From Pseudomonadota bacterium (lineage in GTDB: Bacteria > Pseudomonadota > Gammaproteobacteria > Burkholderiales > Burkholderiaceae_C), in assembly GCA_018241405.1 (NCBI GenBank), contig JAFEDY010000037.1, positions 44,098-108,097 of the forward strand: 64,000 bases of DNA. The letters run 5' to 3'. This document shows, piece after piece, positions 1-9,106 of this stretch (position 1 is the first letter of the stretch; each line of letters starts with the position of its first letter). The notes under the pieces are model-generated. The model made no database searches, was not told the origin of the DNA, and saw only the letters and a list, made by a program, of their open reading frames with translations. A program made the position numbers and the translations under genes.

Positions 1-7
1 CCTCACG

Positions 8-3000
8 ATGAGCCATTTTCTCGACCGTCTCTCGTATTTCGCGCAGCCGCGCGAAACCTTCTCGAATGGCCATGGCCAGACCAACGGCGAAGACCGTACC
101 TGGGAGGACGCCTACCGCGACCGCTGGGCGCACGACAAGATCGCGCGTTCCACGCACGGCGTGAACTGCACGGGCTCCTGCTCGTGGAAGATTTATGTCA
201 AGGGCGGCATCGTGACCTGGGAAACCCAGCAGACCGACTACCCGCGCACGCGCCCCGACCTGCCCAACCATGAGCCGCGCGGCTGCGCGCGCGGCGCCTC
301 GTATTCCTGGTACCTGTACAGCGCCAACCGCGTCAAATACCCGCTGGTGCGTGGCCGCCTCTTGAAGCACTGGCGCGCGGCCCTGGCCGTGGCCAAGAGC
401 CCGGTCGATGCCTGGGCCGCCATCGTGCAGAACGACGAGGCGCGCCGCGAGTGGCAGAAGCAGCGCGGCCTGGGCGGCTTCGTGCGCAGCAGCTGGGACG
501 AGGTCAACCAGATGATCGCCGCGGCCAATGTCTACACCATCAAGCAGTATGGGCCGGATCGCATCATCGGCTTCTCGCCCATCCCGGCCATGTCCATGAT
601 CTCATACGCCGCGGGCAGCCGCTACCTGAACCTCATCGGCGGCGTGCCCATGAGCTTCTACGACTGGTACTGCGACCTGCCGCCGTCCTCCCCGCAGGTC
701 TGGGGCGAGCAGACCGACGTGCCCGAGTCGGCCGACTGGTACAACAGCAACTTCATCATCGCCTGGGGCTCCAACGTGCCGCAGACGCGCACGCCCGACG
801 CGCATTTCTTCACCGAGGTGCGCTACAAGGGCGCAAAGATCGTCTCCGTCACGCCCGACTATTCCGAGGTCGCCAAGCTGGCCGACCTGTGGCTGCACCC
901 CAAGCAGGGCACGGACGCGGCCGTGGCCATGGCCATGGGCCATGTGATCCTGAAAGAGTTCTATTTCGACAAACGCTCGGCCTACTTCGACGACTACGCG
1001 CGCCGCTACACCGACCTGCCGCTGCTCGTGGTGCTCAAGGAGCAGCAGCTGCCCGACGGCCGCACCGCCATGGTGCCCGACCGCTACGTGCGCGCCAGCG
1101 ACTTTGAAGGCCAGCTGGGCCAGACCAACCACCCCGACTGGAAGACCGTGGCCTATGGCGCCGACGGCAAGGTGGCGCTGCCCAATGGCTCCATCGGCTT
1201 CCGCTGGGGCAAGGAGGGGCGCCCCGACCAGGGCCTGTGGAACCTGGAGGCCAAGGAGGCCCAGGGCGGCAACGATGTGAAGCTCAAGCTCTCGGTGCTG
1301 GAGGACGGCGCGCAGGCGCATGAGGTCGCCGATGTGGCCTTCCCGTATTTCGGCGGCATAGAGACGCCCAACTTCCAGGCCAACGACCAGGGCGGCGACG
1401 TGGTCGTGCGCCGCGTGCCCATCACCCATCTGGATTTGCATGGCGAGGGCGCGTCGGGCCGCGTGGCCGTGGCCACGGTGTTCGACCTGCAGGTGGCCAA
1501 CTACGGCGTGCTGCGCGGCCTGGAGGGCGAGGGGCAGGACCGCGGCTACGACGCCAACCAGCCGTACACACCGGCCTGGCAGGAGGCCATCACCGGCGTG
1601 CCGCGCGACCATGTCATCACCGTGGCGCGCCAGTTTGCCGACAACGCCGACAAGACGCATGGCAAGTCCATGGTCATCATCGGCGCGGCCATGAACCACT
1701 GGTACCACTGCGACATGAACTACCGCGGCATCATCAACATGCTGATGATGTGCGGCTGTATCGGCCAGTCGGGCGGCGGCTGGTCGCACTACGTGGGCCA
1801 GGAAAAGCTGCGCCCGCAGACCGGCTGGACGGCGCTGGCCTTCGCCCTCGACTGGATTCGCCCGCCGCGCCAGCAAAATTCGACGAGCTTCTTCTACGCC
1901 CACACCGACCAGTGGCGCTACGAGAAGCTGGGCGTCGAAGAGGTGCTGTCGCCGCTGGCCGACAAGAGCGCCTACCAGGGCTCGATGATCGACTTCAACG
2001 TGCGCTCCGAACGCATGGGCTGGCTGCCCAGCGCGCCGCAGCTGCAGGCCAACCCGCTGCAGGTGGTCAAGGACGCGCAGGCCAAGGGCCTGGACCCCAA
2101 GGACTACGTCGTGCAGTCGCTGAAGAACGGCTCGCTCGCGCTCAGCTGCGAAGACCCTGACAACCCGCTGAACTGGCCGCGCAACATGTTCGTGTGGCGC
2201 TCCAACCTGCTGGGCAGCTCGGGCAAGGGGCACGAGTATTTCTTGAAGCACCTGCTGGGAACGACCAACGGCGTGCAGGGCAAGGATCTGGGAGCCGATG
2301 ACGCCAAGCCGCAAGAGGTGAAGTGGCACGACAAGGCGCCCGAGGGCAAGCTGGACCTGCTGGTCACGCTGGACTTCCGCATGAGCACGACCTGCCTGTA
2401 CTCCGACATCGTGCTGCCCACGGCCACCTGGTACGAGAAGAACGACCTCAACACCAGCGACATGCACCCCTTCATCCACCCGCTGTCGGCGGCCGTGGAG
2501 CCGGCATGGCAGGCCAGGAGCGACTGGGAGATCTACAAGGGCTTCGCCAAGGCCTTCAGCGAGATGTGCGAAGGCCACCTGGGGCTGGAGAAGGAAGTGG
2601 TGCTCACGCCCATCATGCACGACACGGCGGCCGAGCTGGCCCAGCCCTTTGGTGTCAAGGACTGGAAGCGCGGCGAGACCGACCTGGTCCCCGGCGTGAC
2701 CGCGCCGCAGATCACCGTGGTCGAGCGCGACTACCCCAACACCTACGCGCGCTTCACGTCCCTGGGGCCGCTGATGGATCGCATCGGCAACGGCGGCAAG
2801 GGCATCAGCTGGAACACCGAGACCGAGGTGGCGCAGCTGGGCGACCTGAACGGCCGCGTGCGCGAGGAAGGCGTCACGCAGGGTCGCCCGAAGATCGTGA
2901 CCGACATCGACGCCACCGAGGTGGTGATGATGCTGGCGCCCGAGACCAACGGCCATGTGGCCTGCAAGGCCTGGGAGGCGTTGTCCAAACAGACCGGGCG

Positions 3001-3802
3001 TGACCATGTGCACCTGGCGTTGCACCGCGAGGACGAGAAGATCCGCTTCCGTGACATCCAGGCGCAGCCGCGCAAGATCATCAGCTCGCCCACCTGGTCG
3101 GGCCTGGAGAGCGAGAAGGTCAGCTACAACGCCGGCTACACCAATGTGCACGAGCTGATCCCATGGCGCACCCTGACCGGCCGCCAGCAGTTCTACCAGG
3201 ACCACCCCTGGATGCGCGACTTCGGCGAGGGCTTCGTCAGCTACCGCCCGCCGGTCAATCTGAAGGCCCTGCACGAGGTCGAGGGCAAGAAGCCCAACGG
3301 CAACCCTGAGCTGGCGCTGAACTTCATCACGCCGCACCAGAAATGGGGCATTCACAGCACGTACAGCGACAACCTGCACATGCTCACGCTCAACCGCGGC
3401 GGCCCGGTGGTCTGGCTCAGCGAGGAGGATGCCAAGCGCGGCGGCATCGTGGACAACGACTGGGTCGAGCTGTTCAACGCCAACGGCGCGATCGCCGCAC
3501 GCGCGGTGGTCAGCCAACGCGTCAAGCCCGGCATGGTGCTCAAGTACCACGCACAGGAAAAGACCATCAACACCCCGGGCTCGGAGATCACGGGAACGCG
3601 CGGCGGCATCCACAACTCGGTCACGCGCGTGGTCCTGAAGCCCACGCACATGATTGGCGGCTACGCCCAGTACAGCTACGGTTTCAACTACTACGGCACG
3701 ATCGGCACCAACCGCGACGAGTTCGTGCTGGTGCGCAAGATGCGCCGTGTGGACTGGCTGGACGAAGAGGCTGGCGCCCCCGCAAGCAGCGCCCATGCCT
3801 GA
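8..3802 (+). CDS. narG: Respiratory nitrate reductase alpha subunit NarG
   Basis: Catalytic subunit of the membrane-bound cytoplasm-facing nitrate reductase; it reduces nitrate to nitrite at a bis-MGD molybdenum centre using quinol-derived electrons passed on by NarH. The 1264-residue product matches the family length. The N-terminus carries the FS0 cluster ligands His50, Cys54, Cys58 and Cys93. The segment WYCDLPPSSPQVWGEQTDVP contains the expected molybdenum-ligating Asp near residue 223. There is no twin-arginine signal, as usual for cytoplasmic NarG. The start lies 7 bases inside the window, so the promoter and any narK lie outside. narH follows after 18 bases. Residue roles are from family knowledge. 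Confidence 0.98.
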   Translation: MSHFLDRLSYFAQPRETFSNGHGQTNGEDRTWEDAYRDRWAHDKIARSTHGVNCTGSCSWKIYVKGGIVTWETQQTDYPRTRPDLPNHEPRGCARGASYSWYLYSANRVKYPLVRGRLLKHWRAALAVAKSPVDAWAAIVQNDEARREWQKQRGLGGFVRSSWDEVNQMIAAANVYTIKQYGPDRIIGFSPIPAMSMISYAAGSRYLNLIGGVPMSFYDWYCDLPPSSPQVWGEQTDVPESADWYNSNFIIAWGSNVPQTRTPDAHFFTEVRYKGAKIVSVTPDYSEVAKLADLWLHPKQGTDAAVAMAMGHVILKEFYFDKRSAYFDDYARRYTDLPLLVVLKEQQLPDGRTAMVPDRYVRASDFEGQLGQTNHPDWKTVAYGADGKVALPNGSIGFRWGKEGRPDQGLWNLEAKEAQGGNDVKLKLSVLEDGAQAHEVADVAFPYFGGIETPNFQANDQGGDVVVRRVPITHLDLHGEGASGRVAVATVFDLQVANYGVLRGLEGEGQDRGYDANQPYTPAWQEAITGVPRDHVITVARQFADNADKTHGKSMVIIGAAMNHWYHCDMNYRGIINMLMMCGCIGQSGGGWSHYVGQEKLRPQTGWTALAFALDWIRPPRQQNSTSFFYAHTDQWRYEKLGVEEVLSPLADKSAYQGSMIDFNVRSERMGWLPSAPQLQANPLQVVKDAQAKGLDPKDYVVQSLKNGSLALSCEDPDNPLNWPRNMFVWRSNLLGSSGKGHEYFLKHLLGTTNGVQGKDLGADDAKPQEVKWHDKAPEGKLDLLVTLDFRMSTTCLYSDIVLPTATWYEKNDLNTSDMHPFIHPLSAAVEPAWQARSDWEIYKGFAKAFSEMCEGHLGLEKEVVLTPIMHDTAAELAQPFGVKDWKRGETDLVPGVTAPQITVVERDYPNTYARFTSLGPLMDRIGNGGKGISWNTETEVAQLGDLNGRVREEGVTQGRPKIVTDIDATEVVMMLAPETNGHVACKAWEALSKQTGRDHVHLALHREDEKIRFRDIQAQPRKIISSPTWSGLESEKVSYNAGYTNVHELIPWRTLTGRQQFYQDHPWMRDFGEGFVSYRPPVNLKALHEVEGKKPNGNPELALNFITPHQKWGIHSTYSDNLHMLTLNRGGPVVWLSEEDAKRGGIVDNDWVELFNANGAIAARAVVSQRVKPGMVLKYHAQEKTINTPGSEITGTRGGIHNSVTRVVLKPTHMIGGYAQYSYGFNYYGTIGTNRDEFVLVRKMRRVDWLDEEAGAPASSAHA

Positions 3803-3820
3803 AGACGAAGGAGAACTACG

Positions 3821-5344
3821 ATGAAAATACGCGCACAAATCGGCATGGTGCTGAACCTGGACAAGTGCATCGGCTGCCACACCTGTTCCGTCACCTGCAA
3901 GAACGTCTGGACCAGCCGCCCCGGCATGGAGTACGCCTGGTTCAACAACGTCGAGACCAAGCCCGGCATCGGCTATCCCAAGGAATGGGAGAACCAGGAC
4001 AAATGGAACGGCGGCTGGGTACGCAACCCCGACGGCTCCATCGCCCCGCGCCAGGGGGGCAAGTGGAAGCTGCTCATGCGCATCTTCGCCAACCCGAACA
4101 TGCCGCAGATCGACGACTACTATGAGCCCTTCACCTTCGACTACGACCACCTGCAGTCGGCGCCCGAGATGAAGGCGCCGCCCACGGCGCGCGCACGCAG
4201 CCTGATCACGGGCCAGCGCATGGAGAAGATCGAGTGGGGCCCGAACTGGGAGGAAATCCTGGGTGGCGAATTTTCCAAGCGCAGCAAGGACGTGAACTTC
4301 GAGCAGGTCCAGAAGGACATGTACGGCCAGTTCGAGAACACCTTCATGATGTACCTGCCGCGCCTGTGCGAGCACTGCCTGAACCCGGCGTGCGTGGCGT
4401 CCTGCCCCTCGGGCTCGATCTACAAGCGCGAGGAAGACGGCATCGTGCTGATCGACCAGGACAAGTGCCGCGGCTGGCGCATGTGCGTCTCGGGCTGTCC
4501 GTACAAGAAGATCTACTACAACTGGCAGACCGGCAAGGCCGAAAAGTGCATCTTCTGCTATCCGCGTATCGAGGCGGGCCAGCCCACGGTGTGTTCCGAG
4601 ACCTGCGTGGGCCGCATCCGCTATCTGGGCGTGCTGCTGTACGACGCCGATCGCATCCAGGAAGCGGCCAGCGTGGAGCGCGACCGCGACCTGTACCAGG
4701 CGCAGCTGGACATCTTCCTGGACCCCAACGACCCGGAAGTCATCCGCCAGGCCAAGGCCGACGGCATCGCCGACAACTGGCTGGAGGCCGCCAGGAACAG
4801 CCCGGTCTACAAGATGGCCGTGGACTGGAAGATCGCCCTGCCGCTGCACCCCGAGTACCGCACGCTGCCCATGGTCTGGTACGTGCCGCCGCTGTCGCCC
4901 ATCACCTCGGCGGCCAACGCTGGCCACCTGGGCGTGAACGGCGAGATCCCGGACGTGTCGCAGCTGCGCATCCCCGTGCAGTACCTGGCCAACCTGCTCA
5001 CCGCCGGCGACACCGGCCCCGTGGTGCGGGCGCTGGAGCGCATGCTGGCCATGCGCGCCTACCAGCGCGGCGTGCATGTGGACAAGGTGCAGAACATGGC
5101 CGTGCTGCAGCAGGTGGGCCTTACGGCGCATGACGTGCAGGACATGTACCAGGTCATGGCCATTGCCAACTACGAGGATCGTTTCGTGATCCCGTCCACG
5201 CACCGTGAATATGCCGAGAACGCCTTCGACGTGCGCGGCGGCTGCGGCTTCTCGTTCGGCAACGGCTGCTCCGACGGCGCCTCCGACGTGAGCATCTTCG
5301 GCGGCAAGAAGCCGCGCACCATCCCCATCAAGGCCGTGGTTTGA
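3821..5344 (+). CDS. narH: Respiratory nitrate reductase beta subunit NarH
   Basis: Iron-sulfur subunit that carries electrons from the NarI hemes to NarG. The 507-residue product contains four cysteine groups: CIGCHTCSVTCKNVW near residue 16, CEHCLNPACVASCP near 186, CRGWRMCVSGCP near 214, and CIFC with later cysteines near 242. The tryptophan in CRGWRMC replaces a cluster cysteine, the hallmark of the [3Fe-4S] site in NarH. A good ribosome binding site, AAGGAG, lies just before the ATG. It is 18 bases after narG and 12 bases before narJ. Confidence 0.98.
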   Translation: MKIRAQIGMVLNLDKCIGCHTCSVTCKNVWTSRPGMEYAWFNNVETKPGIGYPKEWENQDKWNGGWVRNPDGSIAPRQGGKWKLLMRIFANPNMPQIDDYYEPFTFDYDHLQSAPEMKAPPTARARSLITGQRMEKIEWGPNWEEILGGEFSKRSKDVNFEQVQKDMYGQFENTFMMYLPRLCEHCLNPACVASCPSGSIYKREEDGIVLIDQDKCRGWRMCVSGCPYKKIYYNWQTGKAEKCIFCYPRIEAGQPTVCSETCVGRIRYLGVLLYDADRIQEAASVERDRDLYQAQLDIFLDPNDPEVIRQAKADGIADNWLEAARNSPVYKMAVDWKIALPLHPEYRTLPMVWYVPPLSPITSAANAGHLGVNGEIPDVSQLRIPVQYLANLLTAGDTGPVVRALERMLAMRAYQRGVHVDKVQNMAVLQQVGLTAHDVQDMYQVMAIANYEDRFVIPSTHREYAENAFDVRGGCGFSFGNGCSDGASDVSIFGGKKPRTIPIKAVV

Positions 5345-5356
5345 GGAGGCACACAG

Positions 5357-6058
5357 ATGTTCAAGAAAACCCCTGAATCCATGCGCCTGACGCTGCGGGC
5401 CCTGGCGCGCCTGCTGGCCTATCCCGGCGCCGAGTTGCGCGCGCAGATGCCCTCGCTGATCGACGCACTGCGGGCCGAGCAGGTTCTGCCCGCGGAGCGC
5501 GTGGCCGAGCTGCAGGCCCTGGTGCAGCAGGTCTGCGCCATGGACCCGTACGAGGCCGAGGCGCGCTATGTCGAGACCTTCGACCGAGGCCGCCAGACCT
5601 CGCTGCACCTGTTCGAGCATATCCACGGCGACTCGCGCGAACGCGGCCCGGCCCTCGTCGATCTGACGCAGACCTATGAGAAGGCCGGCCTGTTCCTCGA
5701 CGCGCAGGAACTGCCCGACCACCTGGGCGTGGTGCTGGAATTCGCCTCGACCCAGCCCGCGCCGGTGGCGCGCGAGTTCCTGGCCGAGATGGCGCATATC
5801 CTCAACGCCCTGTTCAGCGCACTGCAGGCCAAGGCAAGCCCCTATGCCAGCGTGATTGCCGCCGTGCTCGAAGCCGCCGGCGAGAAGGCGCAGGCGGTGG
5901 CCATCACGCCCGAGCCCGAGCTTGACGAGGCCTGGGCCGAGCCCGAGGCCTTCGACGGCTGCGCCACCCGGGGCCAGAACCGCCCCGGCCAGCCCCAGCC
6001 ACTGCATTTCGTTCGCAACGCGCGTTCCAATTCTTCTTCCCAAGGAGTCTCGCCATGA
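5357..6058 (+). CDS. narJ: Nitrate reductase molybdenum cofactor assembly chaperone NarJ
   Basis: System-specific chaperone that binds apo-NarGH in the cytoplasm and permits cofactor insertion before docking on NarI; it is not part of the mature enzyme. The 233-residue product has the all-helical TorD/NarJ family pattern, including the segment YVETFDRGRQTSLHLFEHIH near residue 73, which is strongly conserved in NarJ. The C-terminal tail after about residue 195 is polar and low in complexity. The stop codon overlaps the narI start by four bases (ATGA), suggesting translational coupling. Confidence 0.95.
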   Translation: MFKKTPESMRLTLRALARLLAYPGAELRAQMPSLIDALRAEQVLPAERVAELQALVQQVCAMDPYEAEARYVETFDRGRQTSLHLFEHIHGDSRERGPALVDLTQTYEKAGLFLDAQELPDHLGVVLEFASTQPAPVAREFLAEMAHILNALFSALQAKASPYASVIAAVLEAAGEKAQAVAITPEPELDEAWAEPEAFDGCATRGQNRPGQPQPLHFVRNARSNSSSQGVSP

Positions 6059-6783
6059 CCGCCTGGATCGACCATTTCCTCTTCGGCCTGTATCCCTACA
6101 TCTGCCTGGTGGTGTTCTTCGTCGGCAGCTGGATACGCTTTGACCGCGACCAGTACACCTGGAAGAGCGACTCCTCGCAGCTCCTGCGCACGGGCAGCCT
6201 GCGCTGGGCCAACAACCTGTTCCACGTCGGCGTGCTGTTCCTGTTCTTCGGCCATTTCGTGGGCATGCTCACGCCGCATGTGCTGTATGAGTCCTTCATC
6301 ACCGCAGGGCAGAAGCAGGTGATGGCCATGGTCTCGGGCGGCGTGGCCGGCCTGCTGGGCTTCATCGGCGTGACGCTGCTGCTGCACCGACGCCTGACGG
6401 ACGCGCGCATCCGCGCCACCAGCAAGACCAGCGACATTGCGCTCTTGTGGATCTTCTGGGTGCAGCTGGCGCTGGGCCTGGCCACGATTCCGCTGTCGGC
6501 ACAGCACCTGGACGGCTCGATGATGATGCTGCTGGCCGAATGGGGTCAGCGCATCGTCACCTTGCGCTCCGGTGCCGTGGATCTGCTGGCCCCGGCCAGT
6601 TGGATCTTCAAGGCCCATATGTTCCTGGGCATGACGGTGTTCCTGATCTTCCCGTTCACGCGCCTGGTGCATATCTGGAGCGGCTTTGGCACCCTGGCCT
6701 ATGTGCTGCGTCCCTACCAGCTGGTGCGCGCGCGGCGCATGAATGTGCCGGCCGGCCAGAACCAGCCGCGCCGCACGCTTTAA
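6055..6783 (+). CDS. narI: Respiratory nitrate reductase gamma subunit NarI (cytochrome b)
   Basis: Membrane diheme cytochrome b that oxidises quinol on the periplasmic side and anchors NarGH. The 242-residue product has five hydrophobic segments. The expected heme ligands are visible as histidine pairs: His57 and His67 in HVGVLFLFFGHFVG, and His188 and His206 around HMFLGMTVFLIFPFTRLVH. It overlaps narJ by four bases. A palindromic repeat begins at the stop codon and may terminate or attenuate transcription into the downstream genes. Confidence 0.97.
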   Translation: MTAWIDHFLFGLYPYICLVVFFVGSWIRFDRDQYTWKSDSSQLLRTGSLRWANNLFHVGVLFLFFGHFVGMLTPHVLYESFITAGQKQVMAMVSGGVAGLLGFIGVTLLLHRRLTDARIRATSKTSDIALLWIFWVQLALGLATIPLSAQHLDGSMMMLLAEWGQRIVTLRSGAVDLLAPASWIFKAHMFLGMTVFLIFPFTRLVHIWSGFGTLAYVLRPYQLVRARRMNVPAGQNQPRRTL

Positions 6784-6836
6784 AAAACATAGCTTCTAGC
6801 GCTTGATGGATAAGCGTTAGAGGACTATTTTTTAGG
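6782..6836. repeat. Palindromic intergenic repeat, type A, copy 1
   Basis: A near-perfect inverted repeat lies between narI and the rotamase gene. CTAGCGCTT at 6796-6804 pairs with AAGCGTTAG at 6812-6820 with one G-T wobble. Pairing extends outward through ATAG/CTAT to an A-run on the left and a T-run on the right. It could form a stem-loop followed by T6, so it may act as a partial terminator or as an mRNA 3'-end stabiliser for narGHJI. Related copies occur elsewhere in the window with the same AGCGCTT core and AGCTAT edge. Confidence 0.8.
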
Positions 6837-6844
6837 AAATTGCC

Positions 6845-7681
6845 ATGACCACCTCCTCTTGCGGATCGCACACCTGCGGCTGCGGCGGCAGCGCCGCCCC
6901 CACCGTGGACGCCCCAGACGCCCGCGTTGCCCGCATCAACGGCATCGCCCTGCACGCCAGCGGCGAGCAGCTGCCCGAAGAGCTGCTGCGCCAGCGCGCC
7001 TGCACCGAACTGCTGCGCCAGGAGGCGCAGTGCCAGGGGCTGCTGGCGCAAGATGATGAGCCCGGACTGGACGGCGCCACCAGCCAGGCCGCCACCCAGG
7101 CCATAGAGCAGCTGCTGGAGCGCGCGCTGCAGGTGCCCGAGCCGTCTGAAGAGGCCTGCCGCCGCTACCACGCCGCCCACCCCACGCTGGCCGGCGAGGG
7201 CGAACGCCTGCGCCTGCGCCATGTGCTGTTTGCGGTGACGCCGGGCGTTGAAGTGAAGCTGCTGCGCCAGCGCGCCGAGAGCGTGCTGCTCGACGTGCGC
7301 TGCGCCGACGATGGCGGCACGCGCTTTGCCGAGGCCGCGCGCCAGTGGTCCAACTGCCCGAGCGGCGCGCAGGGCGGCGAGCTGGGCTGGCTCACCCAGG
7401 CCGACTGCGCGCCCGAATTCGCGCGCGACATCTTTGGCAAGAGCGAGATCGGCGTGCTGTCGCGCCTGGTGCACAGCCGCTTCGGCCTGCATGTGGTCGA
7501 GGTCTGCGAGCGCGAGGCCGGCCGCGCGCTGGCCTTCGAGGAGGTGCAGGCCAGCGTGGCCCTGCTGCTGCGCCAGCAGGCCTGGGTCAACGCGCTGCGC
7601 CAATACCTGCAGCTGCTGGCGGGCGCGGCCGAGGTCGAGGGCGTGCAGCTCGACGCCGCCGACACGCCCCTGGTGCAATAA
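6845..7681 (+). CDS. Parvulin-type peptidylprolyl isomerase (NifM/PpiC-like), nar-linked
   Basis: Predicted cytoplasmic peptidyl-prolyl cis-trans isomerase of 278 residues. The C-terminal half (about 120-220) carries the rotamase pattern, with RHVLFAV, FAEAARQWSNCPS, GGELGW and FGLHVVEV. There is no signal peptide. The first 13 residues hold a Cys-rich patch (Cys6, Cys11, Cys13) that could bind metal. Betaproteobacterial nar operons often end with such a gene, and a role in folding nitrate reductase is inferred from that linkage only. A ribosome binding site AGGAAA precedes the start. The carbonic anhydrase gene begins 15 bases downstream. Confidence 0.88.
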   Translation: MTTSSCGSHTCGCGGSAAPTVDAPDARVARINGIALHASGEQLPEELLRQRACTELLRQEAQCQGLLAQDDEPGLDGATSQAATQAIEQLLERALQVPEPSEEACRRYHAAHPTLAGEGERLRLRHVLFAVTPGVEVKLLRQRAESVLLDVRCADDGGTRFAEAARQWSNCPSGAQGGELGWLTQADCAPEFARDIFGKSEIGVLSRLVHSRFGLHVVEVCEREAGRALAFEEVQASVALLLRQQAWVNALRQYLQLLAGAAEVEGVQLDAADTPLVQ

Positions 7682-7696
7682 CTGCAGGCCTCCACC

Positions 7697-8449
7697 ATGC
7701 CCGACGACGAGCTGCTGCAGCGGCTGCGCCGCTTCCACCTGGACGACTACCCCCAATACCGGGAGCAGTTTCAGAGCCTGGTGGATCAGGGGCAACACCC
7801 GACGACGCTGTTCATAGGCTGCTCGGACTCGCGCCTCGTGCCCTACCTGCTCACGGGCGCGGGGCCGGGCGAGCTGTTCCTGGTGCGCAACGTGGGCGCC
7901 TTCGTGCCGCCGTATGACGGCTCCCATGGCCACCATGGCACGGCGGCGGCCATAGAGTTTGCCGTGCTCAACCTCCATGTGAGCCGCATCGTGGTCTGCG
8001 GCCACAGCCACTGCGGCGCCATCAAGGCACTGTATGGCGAGGTAGCGCCCGAGGCGCAAAACCTGCAGCGCTGGCTGGATCTGGGGCGCGAGGCCGTGCT
8101 GCCCGTGCGATTGTTTGCCCCCGAGACGCCTGCGGCGTCGCCCCCCCAGGGGGGTACGTCCGTCTTGGGGCGGCCCGGCGACGGACTGCGCCCCGAGGTC
8201 CTGCGCCGCACCGAGCAGCGCGCCGTGGTGCTGCAGCTCGAACGCCTCATGGACTACCCTATGGTGCGCCGCGGCGTGCAGGAAGGGCGCATCACGCTGC
8301 ATGGCTGGCACTATGTGATCGAGGAGGGCGAGGTCCATGTGTTCGACGTGCACAGCGGCGGCTTCGTCGCGGCCTCCAAGGCGCAATCGAGCGGCACCGG
8401 CCCGTATCCTCCCTATGTGGAACATGACGGACAAATACTGGTGGACTGA
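7697..8449 (+). CDS. Beta-class carbonic anhydrase with a repeat-derived insert
   Basis: Zinc enzyme interconverting CO2 and bicarbonate. Zinc and active-site residues are clear: Cys42, Asp44 and Arg46 in GCSDSR, then His103 and Cys106 in VCGHSHCG. Family members end with the helix seen here as RRTEQRAVVLQLERLMDYP. Between REAVLPV (about 131-137) and PEVLRR (about 166) lies an extra proline/glycine-rich stretch of roughly 27 residues, encoded by a GC-rich palindromic repeat, that I would not expect in the family. It sits beside the active-site fold rather than in a catalytic motif, so activity is probably kept. It lies 15 bases after the rotamase and overlaps the nitroreductase start by one base. 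Confidence 0.93.
   Translation: MPDDELLQRLRRFHLDDYPQYREQFQSLVDQGQHPTTLFIGCSDSRLVPYLLTGAGPGELFLVRNVGAFVPPYDGSHGHHGTAAAIEFAVLNLHVSRIVVCGHSHCGAIKALYGEVAPEAQNLQRWLDLGREAVLPVRLFAPETPAASPPQGGTSVLGRPGDGLRPEVLRRTEQRAVVLQLERLMDYPMVRRGVQEGRITLHGWHYVIEEGEVHVFDVHSGGFVAASKAQSSGTGPYPPYVEHDGQILVD
8121..8185. repeat. GC-rich palindromic repeat, type B, inside the carbonic anhydrase gene
   Basis: Two adjacent hairpins lie in frame inside a coding region: GACGCC-TGC-GGCGTC at 8125-8139, and CCCCCC-A-GGGGGG at 8142-8154. The same layout (6-bp stem, 3-base loop, then a C-run) occurs in the intergenic copy near 18936. The segment encodes the unexpected proline/glycine-rich insert of the carbonic anhydrase. It was probably inserted as a mobile or extragenic repeat and tolerated because it kept the frame open. 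Confidence 0.7.
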
Positions 8450-9093
8450 TGACAGCGTGCATTGAGTCCGCCACGCAGCACGCGCTGGTGCCGGCCGACC
8501 TGCTCGCCACGCTGCTGCAGGCGCGCCAGACCATCTTGCCCAAGCGGCTGGGTGTGCCCGGTCCCGACGCCGCCCAGCTGCAGGCCATATTGGCCGCCGC
8601 GGCCCATGCGCCCGACCATGGCTGCCTGCTGCCCTGGCGCTTCGTGCTCGTGCCCCAGGACGCGCGCCAGGCGCTGGCCGAGGTGTTCGCCCAGGCCCTG
8701 CGCGAGCGCGACCCCGCGGCCACGCCCGAGCAGCAGGCGCAGGCGCGCGAGAAGGCCTACCGCGCGCCCGTGCTGCTTTTGCTGGTGGTGGACGAGCTTG
8801 CGGGCGACCCCGAGATCCCGCCCGCCGAGCGCATCCTGTCCGCCGGCTGCGCGGTGCAGAATCTGCTGCTCACGGCCACGGCGCAGGGCTTTGGCTCGGC
8901 GCTCACCAGCGGCAAGGCGCTGCAGTCGCCTGCGCTGCGTGCGCTGTTTGCGCTTTCCGAGCGGGAACGCGCCCTGTGCTTCGTGAGCGTGGGCAGCGTG
9001 CTGTCGCGCAAGCCGGCACGCGCGCGCCCCATGCCGGCGCAGTATCTGGGCACCCTGGTGCCGGGCCAGGGTGTGCTGCCCTGGGGGTCATAA
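8449..9093 (+). CDS. Nitroreductase family protein (YdjA-like)
   Basis: FMN-dependent NAD(P)H oxidoreductase of the nitroreductase superfamily, 214 residues. Family marks include the N-terminal region with SxxxLP-type basic residues (ILPKRLG near 29-35), AAAHAPDHGCLLPWRF near 50-65, and the later glycine-rich segment AGCAVQNLLLTATAQGFGSAL around residues 137-157. It most resembles the compact YdjA-type enzymes, whose physiological substrate is unclear. The start overlaps the carbonic anhydrase stop by one base (TGATG), and the next gene begins 13 bases downstream, so it is probably cotranscribed with nar. Confidence 0.88.
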   Translation: MTACIESATQHALVPADLLATLLQARQTILPKRLGVPGPDAAQLQAILAAAAHAPDHGCLLPWRFVLVPQDARQALAEVFAQALRERDPAATPEQQAQAREKAYRAPVLLLLVVDELAGDPEIPPAERILSAGCAVQNLLLTATAQGFGSALTSGKALQSPALRALFALSERERALCFVSVGSVLSRKPARARPMPAQYLGTLVPGQGVLPWGS

Positions 9094-9106
9094 AGAGGGA
9101 GAACTC

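Noticed and set aside
602..6043. An open frame of about 1800 codons on the minus strand opposite narG, narH and narJ
   Set aside because: It is the mirror of high third-position GC in the real genes. The predicted protein is His/Val/Leu/Gly-rich with no family pattern and no ribosome binding site, and narGHJ on the other strand are certain.
6803..6816. Possible FNR/Anr box (TTGAT with a following AAGCG) between narI and the rotamase gene
   Set aside because: Only the left half matches the consensus; the sequence is fully explained by the palindromic repeat.
9071..9106. Upstream start for the small nar-linked protein, inside the end of the nitroreductase gene
   Set aside because: It lacks a ribosome binding site, whereas the ATG at 9107 has GAGGGAG at good spacing.
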